Shown here: positions 49,337 to 64,000 of the stretch, one piece after another
Layout: each line of letters opens with the position of its first letter
Numbering within the stretch: position 1 is the first letter of the stretch
NCBI GenBank assembly: GCA_013433145.1
Contig: CM024170.1
Location: forward strand, 3,243,459 to 3,307,458
DNA: 64,000 nt
Source: Ascaris suum
Lineage: Eukaryota > Nematoda > Chromadorea > Rhabditida > Ascarididae
Direction: 5' to 3'
Position numbers and translations under genes: made by a program
Notes under the pieces: model-generated
The model's input: the letters and a program-made list of their open reading frames with translations, nothing else
Database searches by the model: none
What the model was told of the DNA's origin: nothing

Positions 49337-52300
49337 ATGGAGGCAACACAGAAGAGGATGAAGAAGGCCGTCGACGAGATGATCGACGAGATTGACCGAA
49401 AGTAAGCTCAACAAAGTGTTGTACGCTTTAATTCGAAATCGTTCGCTCTACAGCGGTTATCGCGCCTGATCAGACACTCTAGAATCCGACCGGTAAACCA
49501 CGGTCATGGCCTCGGTCATGCCTCGATCGGAGTCATGGTCAAGCTAGCTGGGGAAGGGGATCAGCTGATTGGACTGGCATCGTACATGGCTTCAGTCACG
49601 TTTCACCTCCTCTCTGCTAGGACTTTGAGGACTCTTTTTTCATCGACACCACAACAAATAACCTGATAGGTTATTTGTTGCGGTGCGCCCTGTAAACGTA
49701 CGTGTTGTTCGCTGTTGCTCACACCAAATTTTCCTATGCAAAGGAATATATTGCACTATAGGACTGCATGAAGGCAAAAACACGCGCTAACCGTGTGCGT
49801 CGAACCAGCAACTATATCATCACCCATACGCCAAGTTGCCAAGTATTTACCTTCAAAACCTTTTTCAAGCATCACTGATAGGGAAATTCCTCAAGCGAAG
49901 ATCTGCGACGACAATGGAGGATACATTAGTAGGGTTTCACGCATTTTCGTATTTCCTCAAGTAGATTGGAAAGGAGTATTATTTCATAGGAAAGGATAGG
50001 GTCATTGAAAGCTTCAAAAGGTGCATAATGACAAGCCGTAGAGAGATGCTTGAAAAGTTTTCAAATTTTTCAAATCTTCACTTCAATCCACGGTCAGTTT
50101 CTCTACAAGGTGGACTAAAGCTGACGTTTACTCATCGGCAGCGAACGCCGTAATCCCCTTCTTTGCCATTAGCGGCAAAAGTCGTTTATTTAGGTGCAGT
50201 GTGCTTGTAAAATAATTTTGCAAAGAGAGGCTGATTCAAAATAACTCTGATTGGAAACATCGCTGGTGGCCTCGTCGTGGTATGTGACTGTAGATTGTAA
50301 AGAATGGGATTTATTAGCGAATGTTGAAACAATGATCGGCATAATACCGTTTCATTTCTTTGCCGAACACAATTCTCACCTCTGATCCATGGCGCTTTCA
50401 CAGTCCTCAGTTTTCATCGTATGTACATAGAAGTGATGTTTGGTCACGCAGTGCTAAAAACAAATGTTTTTGGAAGAGGGGGAGGATGTTACTCTGATTT
50501 TCAGCATAGAAGCAGCCTTCGGTCTGGGTGCGAATGTAAAAAGAGGTCTATTTCCAGAGTAAAATCCATCACCTTACGTTATTGCCGTTCAGTAATTCGA
50601 TTTCTCCTTCCGCCTTCGAAAGAAAATAGAGATATATTGAAAATTACGAGGCATTACTTGCATATGTGCTTATGAAGACGAATATGTTAGGTTGCAGTTT
50701 GCAGATATTTACGTGATGTCCAAAAAAAGATGTTTTTGTGTTCGTCGAAATGTTGTGATGATAAAACACTGAGTCGCGAAGATGTGGAAAGCTGTGTGGA
50801 TAGGTGCAATACGACAATGAAGGGTGCACAGACGACACTCGAAAGGGAGCTTGGCGAATTACAGGTCAGCTATTTCATTTCCTGCTCGAATAGTTAGGGC
50901 TTGCAATTCTAGTTAGGTAATCGAGGTGCAGATGCTCTGTCATCATTGATTCCATCAAAATGCACCCATTTGCTTTGTATTGTTTGCTTTTGCCCGCCAT
51001 CACCCCCCCCCCTCCCCCTATCTGAACTACCATTAAAACAGGATACCTTTCATACTACCGTTTGAAGAGAGGAGATCGATGCAAATAACAGATTGACGAG
51101 AAATAACGATAAGGCAAATAACTAAGGTTGCATTCAGCGCCGAAGAAAAAACTCAACGGAAAGAAGGTTTGAAGCATGTATGGAAATTTTGAGCGGATAA
51201 TTGTGCGTAGCGTCTGAAAAATGAGTGGCAGTCTTTGCTCGATTATTAGGGGAATAGTGGTACTCGAGAGGAAAAGTTTAAGATTTCATGCATCTACGCA
51301 GAAGTTTTAAGTTCTTGACAATTGGAGAGAAATTTCTGGGGAATTCAAAAATGGGATGAAGTGCGCGGTCCTTCTTTTTCTTTTCTTTTGCACGAAATCA
51401 TTTTAGAGGGCGCACTTATCTCCATTCACGAACGATCTATTATCAGCTAGTAGAGCAGCAATAAATGGTCAGCTCCCTTCTCTCCTCCGCCCGCCGCCCA
51501 CCCGGTCGCATCTTCATGAAGCTGCGGAATTTCGTTTTTTTCTCTCACTCGGAAAAATGTTTTCTAAGTTTTTGTTCGTTGGAAGGCTTGTTTGGTCAAG
51601 TTTGCGCAGAGACTTCGGTTTTAAAAATGCCATTATTTCTTTTTGTTCTCATTCATGACTTGACCTGACGATTCCCCTCTACCGTCCTCTCTTAGGCCTC
51701 GAGATTGGAGTCTTGACTTTGGCAGTGTCTATCAAGACATGCTCGTTATTATTTGCGGTTGTTTCAACTTATTCTATATAGTACGATGTGTGAAATATTT
51801 AATATTGCAGGGTCAGTTGAGTCGGTGTGCGATGACTTGTTACGATAGGTTAGTGCAGAAGTATGGTCCAGATCCGAACAAATACGGTGATGCACAGATG
51901 ATGTCCTTCAACGAGCAACTCGAGAAGTTAGTGCTTGATGCTGTTGAGTGGAATTCTTTTCCAAATAAAGGTGAATATGTCCCGTTATGCAAGCTGAAGT
52001 TATTGTTGTAATTGCAAGATGCAGTGGGACTTCAATGAGCGTCCTAAGTGGAGACGTGATTTTCGCATATGTAATTCCATAATCAATTGCAATTGAGTAA
52101 TTTCCGCCGACAGTTAAAAAATTGAGAGGTCCATAAGTAGACAGATATATTACATGCTGCCGTACTTTCTTAATTTTTTCTTCGTCATAGCTTCGCCATT
52201 CAGAAAATAAAATCGCTATTAATTTTTAGCGATCCTTAAAGATAATAGTGCTGATGCAGTGTGCAACTGTAAGTGGGGCCACTAAAGAAGCAAAATCTGC

Positions 52301-52458
52301 AGTTGTAGTTCATGATTGTGTGGCATTTATTTCATTATTGGCTGGTGTTAAAGAGTTAAAGAGTATAACCCTATTTCAGGTGTGTATCAGGATGCGCCGA
52401 TGATCACATTAAACTGTTGCCAAAGATAAAGCAACGCTTCGCAGACTCATTGCACTAA
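49337..52458 (+). CDS. fam136a: FAM136A-type twin-CX3C mitochondrial protein, 4 exons
   Basis: FAM136A (DUF842) proteins are small, cysteine-rich proteins placed in the mitochondrial intermembrane space; their exact role is unsettled. Exons 49337-49401, 50705-50864, 51811-51926 and 52380-52458 join in phase to 139 codons plus TAA, close to 138 in human. The N-terminus MEATQKRMKKAVDEMIDEID is the expected amphipathic helix. Two pairs of CX3C motifs are visible: C34-x3-C38 (CSSKC), C52-x3-C56 (CVDRC), C81-x3-C85 (CAMTC) and C115-x3-C119 (CVSGC). This spacing is typical of proteins oxidised by the MIA pathway. The last exon ends in GCADDHIKLLPKI, matching the conserved family end. The start follows a possible trans-splice acceptor. 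DMC1 lies 6.9 kb downstream on the same strand, too far for a typical nematode operon. Confidence 0.93.
49647..49685. repeat. Long hairpin in FAM136A intron 1
   Basis: The arms CACCACAACAAATAACCT and AGGTTATTTGTTGCGGTG pair over 18 positions with a single mismatch around a 3-nt GAT loop. The tiny loop argues against a microRNA precursor; a palindromic element tip or cruciform site is more likely. Confidence 0.7.
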
Positions 52459-54236
52459 AAATTTGAGCACTTTTTTTCGTTACCTCGTTGCTCATATGTG
52501 CCCATGTGATCGTTTAGCTATATTGTTGTTTTGTTTCTCAAGTTTTTTTAGCAATTAATTGGCTATTAGAGTTATTTTAATGTCGATTTAATATTAGGAT
52601 TTATGCTGAATTAACTTTTTTTTTTGGTAGTTTAGAAATTATTTCATCGTTTAGGGGAAATCGATTAGGCGAATAGGAAAAGAAAGAGGTGAATATATTG
52701 TTTTGATGTATTTATTCTTTCTTCGATTTTTTTTTTTTTTTGCATTATTTATTCACAGTAAGCGTAGTCGCATTATTTTAAATTTAGGAATGAATAGCGG
52801 AATATATTCGTAAGTTCTATGATTATTTATAGAAATCCGAAGTCGAAACTTTGGTGTTACTTACCGTTTTCGTATACTTAGCATATTTACTATTTGATGT
52901 TTATAGAAATTTTGCGAAATATTTTGGCTATGGGGCTATTAACGATTTTTTAATGATGTTTTTGAGTGTATCACCAGTTTTGCATTGTTCCCCTTTTTTC
53001 TCCCACTCTATTTACCTAAGTGGTTATGAAAAGCCTGCAAGAAGTAGAGGCCGACCTAAACACTGCAGGAGCCAGAGAGATCAGAGGGGCATTGGGTCAG
53101 GGCAGATAGCAGCGGTATGAAGAGACATTTATTCGTAATGAACGCTCCGCTAATTGAGATAAATAAATAGGGAAGTTTTCTAGATAAGCGTCACTGAATC
53201 TATGATGGCTTTTTTTTTATTTTTTAATCGTTCTAACAATTTGGGGGATGCATTGTTATAAATTACCATTTGTACATGACCTTCCAGTGTTCCATGCAGC
53301 GATGCAAGTTGGCTTTGAAATAAAGCTGCATATTCCGATGAAAAAGCGCCATTTTGTTTGCGGTTCCTAGAAGCTAGTTTTACATAAATATAGGACTTAG
53401 ATACCTTCGTCAAGTATTTTTTTTTTTTTTAGGATTATAGTGAATGAAATGAAAGAGAGGGGGGGGGGGGAAGGGAACTTTCAAAAATTCTCTTTGGTTA
53501 CTGCTCTAGGCGAGTGGTCTGATATTCCGACATGTTAAAGTTGGATAGAGTTAAGATTTTATGGCGGAAATGAGAGCCTCGTTTAGGTTTCTTCGATGTT
53601 GTTATCTCCGATAAATTGCATATTGTTTCGCTGCAGTTGAGATTGTTATATAAAGAAATTCGACGTATTGTTCAACGGGATTATCCTGCGATTTTCATAA
53701 ATGTGCTTCATAGAAAGAAAGGATGGGACATTTGCAAGAAACGGTAAACGTTTGCGATCTTGATGAGCTGGTGAAAAAGGAGAAACGCTATTCCACTCAC
53801 ACTCAAGTAAACCAATCGCATTTGCAGCATTATTCGATCCTTCACAGCTTTGAAGCTTTACTTCTGCAGATTGCAATGACCTGTTTATGTAGGCGGTTGT
53901 AGAAATCTGCACATGACGGCTGCAAACACTCGATCCTGCAGTGCCCGTGCGACGGGGTTCAAACTTGTTTTTTGTATATAAAAATAATTGTTTCAACAAT
54001 TGAAATCGTCGAAGAGTCCTTATTGCATGGTGGTAAGAACTTATTGGGATGCTAATCCTTTTGGTCCCCTGTCGACTTTCCAATATGATCTACCCACGAT
54101 TACCTGTAATTCGCCTCCTGCCGTTTCTCCCCGTAAGTCCTTATTGCATGGTGGTAAGGACTACGGGACTACGAAAGTCCTTTCTGAAATGAAAATGTCT
54201 TTAAGGAAGATCGTATCGCAGATGGCAAACGCCAAG
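52459..54236. other. FAM136A 3' flank; no clear gene
   Basis: Holds a G run at 53460, short frames on both strands at 53043-53120 and 53180-53413 without recognisable domains, and an AATAAA at 53163-53168 that is probably too far to be the FAM136A poly(A) signal. Confidence 0.4.
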
Positions 54237-54287
54237 CGTCCGCCGTGGTGTCATTGTAAGGTCATACGATGACCACCACGGCGGACG
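54237..54287. repeat. Strong inverted repeat (18-19 nt arms)
   Basis: 54237-54254 (CGTCCGCCGTGGTGTCAT) is the reverse complement of 54269-54287 apart from one extra base, with a 14-nt loop. It is GC-rich and lies just before the coding remnant. Directly upstream, a sequence containing TCCTTATTGCATGGTGGTAA occurs twice (about 54014 and 54134). Confidence 0.7.
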
Positions 54288-54366
54288 AAATCGGCAAGTT
54301 CCTGCAGTCAGTGCTCGTGGCGTGGCGAGCAGCTTCATCTTAGAAATACTCACGTTAATGACGTAG

Positions 54367-55569
54367 TCTCGGTCGACCGTCAAGTTCAACTGGGATTGCC
54401 TGCATACAACCGGAGATGGAAGCCTCTTGTGTCTTAGAGTCCCCACGGACGCATTGCAGGAGGAGCAGAATCAAAATCATTCCATCCCATAATCTGCCAA
54501 TGGTATATACTTCGCGGTCGATGTAGAAAAAGAACAGCAATGGCTTTCTGATGTATGAACTAGTGTTGAAGAAGCGCACGATCTTCTGCAACGAGGGCAT
54601 GGAAGTGACATGAAATAGGTGATCGAAATGTTGAATGAATTGAACGTTGATGGAATCTGAGTAGAGCTGTTCCGAACAGCAGTGATCAACCAAAAAAAGT
54701 GGCGTCCAATCAAAGCTATTTTCAGCGAAGATATTGCGTAAATACCACTTCAGAGTAGTTGAGGTTTATCTCCGTTCACATCCGCTCATTTTATTTCACA
54801 GGGCCGGCAAACAGCTTTTTACGAAGCGCAGAGATTATCCAACCATCTTTTTTATAGTATACAACGGCCACGTAGTTAGACACAAATCATCTATGTACCG
54901 CTAACGGGCAGTTCAAGCTCTCGCCCCCAATATCCACTTCCCCCTTGTCGAGGGTTGGATGTTGTGAGCGAGAATTTAAACACCTAGTTTATTTGTTCAT
55001 TTCAAAAGTAGGTAAACCTACAAAAGCATTGAGCATGAGCAGCAAGAGCGAGACGCTCCTGAATTTACGCGAGACTTAAATTTCTCCTAAATTTACGCGA
55101 GTGTAAAGCTAAACGCCAAAACTAAATTCATATCAAATACTTAAAAGCAGAAATAGTATGTAGTTCGGAACGTCTCAGCCACAACCCAAAAGGTGAAGGA
55201 GTGAGTACGTCAACGGTATTGGCGAGAAGCGGCAACATGGAGCTGGAAACTGTGCAGAATATTTCTTGTGCTGTAACGCTTTTTACCCAGCTGGAACTCA
55301 TGTGCACGTCGATCGCGAGGAGGCGGAAACTGAAATATTTCTGCGGTGGATGATGGGGGAGCTGGATACAGTTTCACGACAAAGAATTAAACCAGACTTG
55401 ATTCCAGGTTTGAAATTTTTAGCCTTGTAGTGCAGTTAGGGTTATATGAACCACGATAGATCTTGCGAAAAACGGTGCAGGTGAAGCATTTCTGGAATTC
55501 TCTAGCAACCTGATATCAAAAACCGAAATTGTAGATCAACTGCTTCCGGGCAGAACAGAGAAGCGATGA
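54367..55569 (+). pseudogene. Spliced coding remnant of unknown family with in-frame stops
   Basis: Four pieces keep one reading frame across phase-consistent introns: 54367-54737, 54802-54963, 55199-55407 and 55481-55569, with small introns 54738-54801, 54964-55198 and 55408-55480. Piece 1 reads, in blocks, DGSLLCLRVPTDALQEE, FAVDVEKEQQWLSDV, TSVEEAHDLLQRGHGSD and VIEMLNELNVDGI. Piece 2 has YPTIFFIVYNGHVVRHKSS and VQALAPNIHFPLVEGWM. Piece 3 has NCAEYFLCCNAFYPAG and ETEIFLRWMMGELD. In-frame stops lie at 54490 (TAA), 54556 (TGA), 54616 (TAG), 54658 (TGA) and 54902 (TAA). Each could come from one C-to-T change in CAA, CAG or CGA. I do not recognise the family; a decayed transposon gene is likely. 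A minus-strand ORF over piece 1 (54355-54693) is probably its shadow. Confidence 0.4.
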
Positions 55570-55852
55570 CCACAAGACAGAGCAAGCCCCTCTAGTACCG
55601 CTTCAGGAACCTCTGCACTAATATAACTCTCGGCTCATCGATAAATATCCCTCTCCTTTGGCCATCAGAGAGCCCCAAAAAATATTATAGCCAATTTTCA
55701 GTGATTTTTACACGTTTGAAATGCGATATACGTGTAGGACTGCTGTATTTTGCCAGAAATTTGAGAACGACGATTTAAGGAGTAATAAATAAACTGTAGA
55801 TCAACAGCTTTTATGTAGAGCACAGAAGTAATGACCATGGGACAGAGCAAAC
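55531..55852 (+). repeat. Degenerate direct repeat at the end of the coding remnant
   Basis: 55531-55587 and 55796-55852 are similar: both start GTAGATCAAC, share AGAGCACAGAAG-like and ATGACCA blocks, and end GACAGAGCAA. The copies are about 265 bases apart in the same orientation. This marks a local duplication covering the end of the remnant. Confidence 0.6.
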
Positions 55853-55982
55853 TTTTCGCGAATGCCTTGATGCAAGGATCGGTACGTGTGGAAGGAAAGC
55901 GTATTTGCTTAGAGGAACCAGCTTGCTTACAGCTTTCCACCTGAGGTATCATCATTGCGAGGGTCGCTTCAGACCTTCGCGA

Positions 55983-56264
55983 TTCGCGGTCGAACCGCGA
56001 AGTGGCTCAGGTGTGAGGAGTGCCCGGTGCTCTTTGACGAGGAGGTGGCACTATTCGTGCCAAGGGAGCGACCTCTCCCCTGCCGTCGTTTTATCCCCTC
56101 TGCCTTACTGTTGTTGATTTCTTTAAAGGCTTAACAAAAACCACAACCTCTCTTCTCGTTGCCAGATTACACAACATCTGGCCGTCCTTCGGCAAAGAAG
56201 GAATTCGCGAATCCTTCAGGGATGAATTAAGGGTAGAGGGTCAAAACAGGGACCCTTCACCCTT
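55983..56264. other. Cluster of six short hairpins
   Basis: Perfect stems: TTCGCGGT/ACCGCGAA (55983-56001, 3-nt loop), TGGCAC/GTGCCA (56045-56061), GCCAGAT/ATCTGGC (56161-56182), GAAGGA/TCCTTC (56197-56217). Near-perfect: GAGTGCCCGGTGCTC (56018-56032) and a 14-bp stem with two mismatches, 56229-56242 with 56251-56264. The block is more GC-rich than its surroundings. An open plus-strand frame (WLRCEECPVLFDEE) overlaps the first three. It could be a structured RNA or part of the neighbouring mobile DNA. Confidence 0.5.
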
Positions 56265-59200
56265 ACACTATGTCCTCCAAGTGATGCTTGACACTGATAA
56301 GCTCCTCATTCAATTATTGATTAGGCTCGGTTTAGCGATAGTGCCAACTCAATACGAATTACTCGTAAAATAAATCAATTGTCCAAAAAATTATCGCTCA
56401 CTTCTAAAACCTTTTCTTAGCTGTTCTTTTCGAATGAATATGTTTATAAACAATAAAAGCGCATAATGCATTTCGAGCGAACATATTGCTCAGTGCTCAG
56501 AGTGCTTACGCACTGAAATAAAAGCGATTACGAAGGTGGTGATGCACATTTTGTTAGTAAATCCCCAACAAGATGTCCTCTGACCCTCTGTTTCTATGAT
56601 GGATTGTAAGGTTGAGGTAGTACTTCCCTCCAGGCCATCGAACAGACTGATCCGTTCCATTCGATAGGTTGTAATATGGTGCATTTCACAAATGAATGTA
56701 TAAACTCACTTCGCCTATGGTGCCGCTGCGGCGGGAAAGTTTTTAGCGGGAAAATGAGCGGCGAGGAGCGAGCGCAGACGGGTATAGATGCAGCAGAGTC
56801 TATCGAGTTGATGTCGAGTGGGGCGGTTGTTTGTGCAATTCGTTGCAGTGGTGTTGTGTCGAGTTGGGTTTGTTATTTCGGGTGGGGGGTGGGGAGGAGA
56901 GGGGGGAGAATCAATTTCGTTTCAGCTATGGGAATGAGAATGGAAGTTTATTTTGGAGCGCGGTTTATTTAATTGTTGAGAGTTGATGTTGGAAATGCGA
57001 TCCATCCTTAAGTGGAATATCATTTTCTTTCAAAATTTCCAATAGGAATTTTTTTAGAGAGTTTTGAAAATTTTTTCATAATAAAATGAAATAATTTTTT
57101 CACACATTATCCCATTTTGTTGAAAATTGAATGCATTTCTGCAGGAAGTCGAGGCCAATCGATAAAATTTCAAAATGACCCCCCCCAGGTTGATGATGAG
57201 TTCTAGCCGGATTCATCATAGATCGATTATTTCTTTATGCATATATGAAAGATTTACTATTTCACATATAAATAAGGAAACAACTCTTGAGATTTTTGTG
57301 AGTTATTTTGGGGTTGTTGAATATCAACTTTCTTTGTTCCTTTGTTGACGATTGAGAGACACTTAGTCCTGGTGCAGTCCTCGGTCGTGACCGGAGCCGG
57401 AATCATAATTGAATTGAATCATGGCCGTGTGCAGAAATGCGTTAAACCGTGCCTCATTCGGCAGATGGGCTTTTCCACGTCACTAATGCCAGTCAAATCC
57501 AGTATCGGTTCCCGCCGTGGGTGCAAGGTGCAACCGATGTCGGGGCCACATTTTAAAGAACCCATTTTAATCGATGTAAAATGCTCCCAAACCCGACAGC
57601 ATGATTGCCGGTCCTGAAAAAAACTTTCTGATCTGTGAATCTCACGCTAGGAATAAAAAACTCGCAGAAAATTGATCACTTTGCGGAATTCCTCGCGGAG
57701 CGATTTCATAGGCATCTGATTTTCGGAGAGCTGAGCATTCCAGAAAATAGCTGTGACTTTTTTGAGTAAACCAATTCAAAAATTTTCCGGAATTTTTTTT
57801 TTTTTTTGGAAAAGTCCTTAGGGAATCCGACAACACGACGGAAATGAAGTACACTTTCCAAAATTAGCCTAGAAAAGTCGCGCTTCATCCTGGATCCGAT
57901 AAAAAGGCCTTTTTTGTTGGTCAACGCTTGTCGAAAGGAGAATGCATCATCAAATGGCTTTTCAGGTTTAAATTTTTTCGAGTTTTTAATGAGAGCACTC
58001 TCCGACGACCTATTTTTACAAAAGTGAGGATTAATAAAAGAATATCAGCATTTCCCATATATGATTACTGGAAACGAATCGACATAAGTTTTCATAAAAG
58101 TAGGATGCAAAGCAAGCGTGCTAAAAAAAAAAACTGGCCAAGGAGAATTCTTGTTCTAAGTGGAAATATAGTCACGGGGCGATGCACTTCAACTCTTGAA
58201 TGCACCACTTCAAGCATGTTTTTTTGTGTGCATGCAAAATATGCAAATTTTTTTACCATTTAAGAGACGATTTTAGCACACAGAAAGCTTCATATAGGCA
58301 CTCCGTTTCATTGGATTTTCCATAGAAGCATGCCGTATGTGATTGATTTTCAGGATGGTCGAAATTTTCGCAGGAAAGAGTTGTGACCTGTCATGTTGAG
58401 TGAATGAATGCACTTATCAAAAAAATAGATGCCTCAAAAATTTTCATGCAAGTTTTGGTAGTTGGTGGAGGAGGGAGGAACACTGCCCACTATGATATTC
58501 TCTGTGCAGTTGTAACGATTTCCTTAGGGGTGAAGTGAACGATGCTTTGCGCTCACTAGTGTTCTTTTCTGTGTAATACTGCATTGCATAGGACATAGTT
58601 ACTTGATACACTGTGGAGTTATCTGTTGATACTAATTTTCTCAATTGTTTTCGCATCAATCTTCCCTTCTTCCCTTACCCGATGTTTTCAGCCTTCAGAG
58701 AAACTTTTCTTCATATCGAACACAAATGCCAACTTTGTTATTAGCACCAGGTAGCTCTCAAATCCTCCGAAAGCCTCACGAGCTTGAATAAGCTAACAGA
58801 TGTAGGTTCTCTAGCAACTTATTCGACACTTTGAACAGGAGCACGGAAATCGGAGATCCGAGCTCTTGGAGCCAAGTAGATGTTGCCGAACGAAGGAGAG
58901 TGGGGGATGAGGGGGTAGGTGTCCTGTAATTGGTCATAGCCATACGCAAATTTAATATTCGTATTCCTCGTCCTGGAAATCCTAAGGCAAAATGGGACGG
59001 ACAATCGGGATCTTTAGGTCGGGGTGCCGAAAATAGCATTATTTTTCACGCAGCGATATAGTTTCCGCAGCATTTTCCTAAAAGCCTCGTTGTCACGTGA
59101 TCGTTCCCTCTATTACAGTGGCCAGTATCCCCTCGCCCTTCCTCCTCCCATATATTCACTTTTTGAACTACACGTTTATCCGGTTGATGCATATGTCCGC

Positions 59201-59330
59201 TCGTTATTTTTGGTGCTGCTGGACGTGGTGTTTTGCTCGCGACTCTTTGTTGTTCAGCACAGCGGCATTCCTCCTTTATCCTTTCTTTTTTCATCCTACG
59301 TGATGTTACTTGTATGTTTATTATAGTTTT
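56265..59330. other. DMC1 upstream region; no gene assigned
   Basis: GC-richer islands occur at 56720-56860, where a frame starts [20 protein letters not shown], and at 57355-57615. Neither could be linked to exons or to a family. The rest is AT-rich and shows nothing clear. Confidence 0.35.
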
Positions 59331-59344
59331 TTTTTTAATTTCAG
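59331..59344 (+). promoter_or_regulatory. Acceptor upstream of the DMC1 start codon
   Basis: A run of T followed by TAATTTCAG ends at 59344, 31 nt before the DMC1 ATG. It is a textbook nematode acceptor. It could be a spliced-leader addition site or join an upstream 5' exon; no convincing upstream exon was seen. Confidence 0.5.
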
Positions 59345-59375
59345 CATCTGTTCAGCTACTATCTGCGTTTCGATT

Positions 59376-63656
<4,281 letters not shown>

Positions 63657-64000
63657 GTACGTGCCGGATTATTTGAGAGCATAGAGCGATGTTCTTGAAC
63701 GAAGTAATATAATATCGGATAAGTGGAGAAAACGATGGCCTTGAAATGATTATTTGAGAGAACTTAGTCTCATTGAAGGCTGGAAATTTCCAGCTACTTT
63801 CATCGGAATTATCCACTCGAATGGACGTGATTTTATTCTACGAGCAGAAGTCTGTTTGTCCCTGGAAAACTTTGCTTTTCTTTGAAATTCTTTCTGTTTA
63901 TTTTTTACGCTATTTGCAGTACAAGCAGGGTGTAACACGACATGAGGATGAGTGCGGTCTAGAAAGATTTAGAAAGGTGCGCGTACCAGGAATGAAGTTT

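Noticed and set aside
54355..54693. 112-codon minus-strand open frame
   Set aside because: Antisense to the better supported plus-strand remnant, which continues in phase across introns.

Overview
The window is AT-rich animal DNA from a nematode. Three things point there. Introns are GT-AG with short TTTCAG-type acceptors. Isolated acceptors of that type sit just upstream of several start codons, as at spliced-leader trans-splicing sites. The minus strand carries an exact copy of the 22-nt nematode spliced leader SL1 (25225-25246). A canonical SL1 suggests a chromadorean nematode, but DMC1 and a Slingshot phosphatase, both absent from C. elegans as far as I know, show it is not a close Caenorhabditis relative.

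Four conserved multi-exon genes could be rebuilt exon by exon, with reading phase checked at each junction. (1) Slingshot cofilin phosphatase, minus strand, 18955 to 7464, 15 exons, about 632 codons. (2) An SVOP/SV2-related major facilitator transporter, minus strand, 44690 to 29520, 13 exons, about 538 codons, with one unexplained phase mismatch. (3) FAM136A-type twin-CX3C mitochondrial protein, plus strand, 49337 to 52458, 4 exons, 139 codons. (4) The first five coding exons of the meiotic recombinase DMC1, plus strand, 59376 to 63656, continuing past the right edge.

Layout: 1-7.4 kb is mostly non-coding, with an unidentified ORF cluster at 4.0-4.9 kb. 7.4-19 kb is Slingshot. 19-29.5 kb is a gene-poor gap with a minisatellite built on a splice-donor consensus, the SL1 copy and a GC-rich unidentified exon pair. 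29.5-44.7 kb is SVOP. 45.1-47.9 kb is a DNA-transposon-like element with roughly 280-bp terminal inverted repeats and a broken OTU-protease domain. 48-52.5 kb holds FAM136A. 54.3-56.3 kb holds a spliced but stop-riddled coding remnant followed by six closely spaced hairpins. 59.3-64 kb is DMC1.

The four genes have unrelated roles (actin dynamics, vesicle transport, mitochondrial intermembrane space, meiotic recombination), and nothing suggests an operon: same-strand neighbours lie kilobases apart. The rest is introns and intergenic DNA rich in microsatellites, homopurine/homopyrimidine tracts and octamer-like ATTTGCAT motifs.
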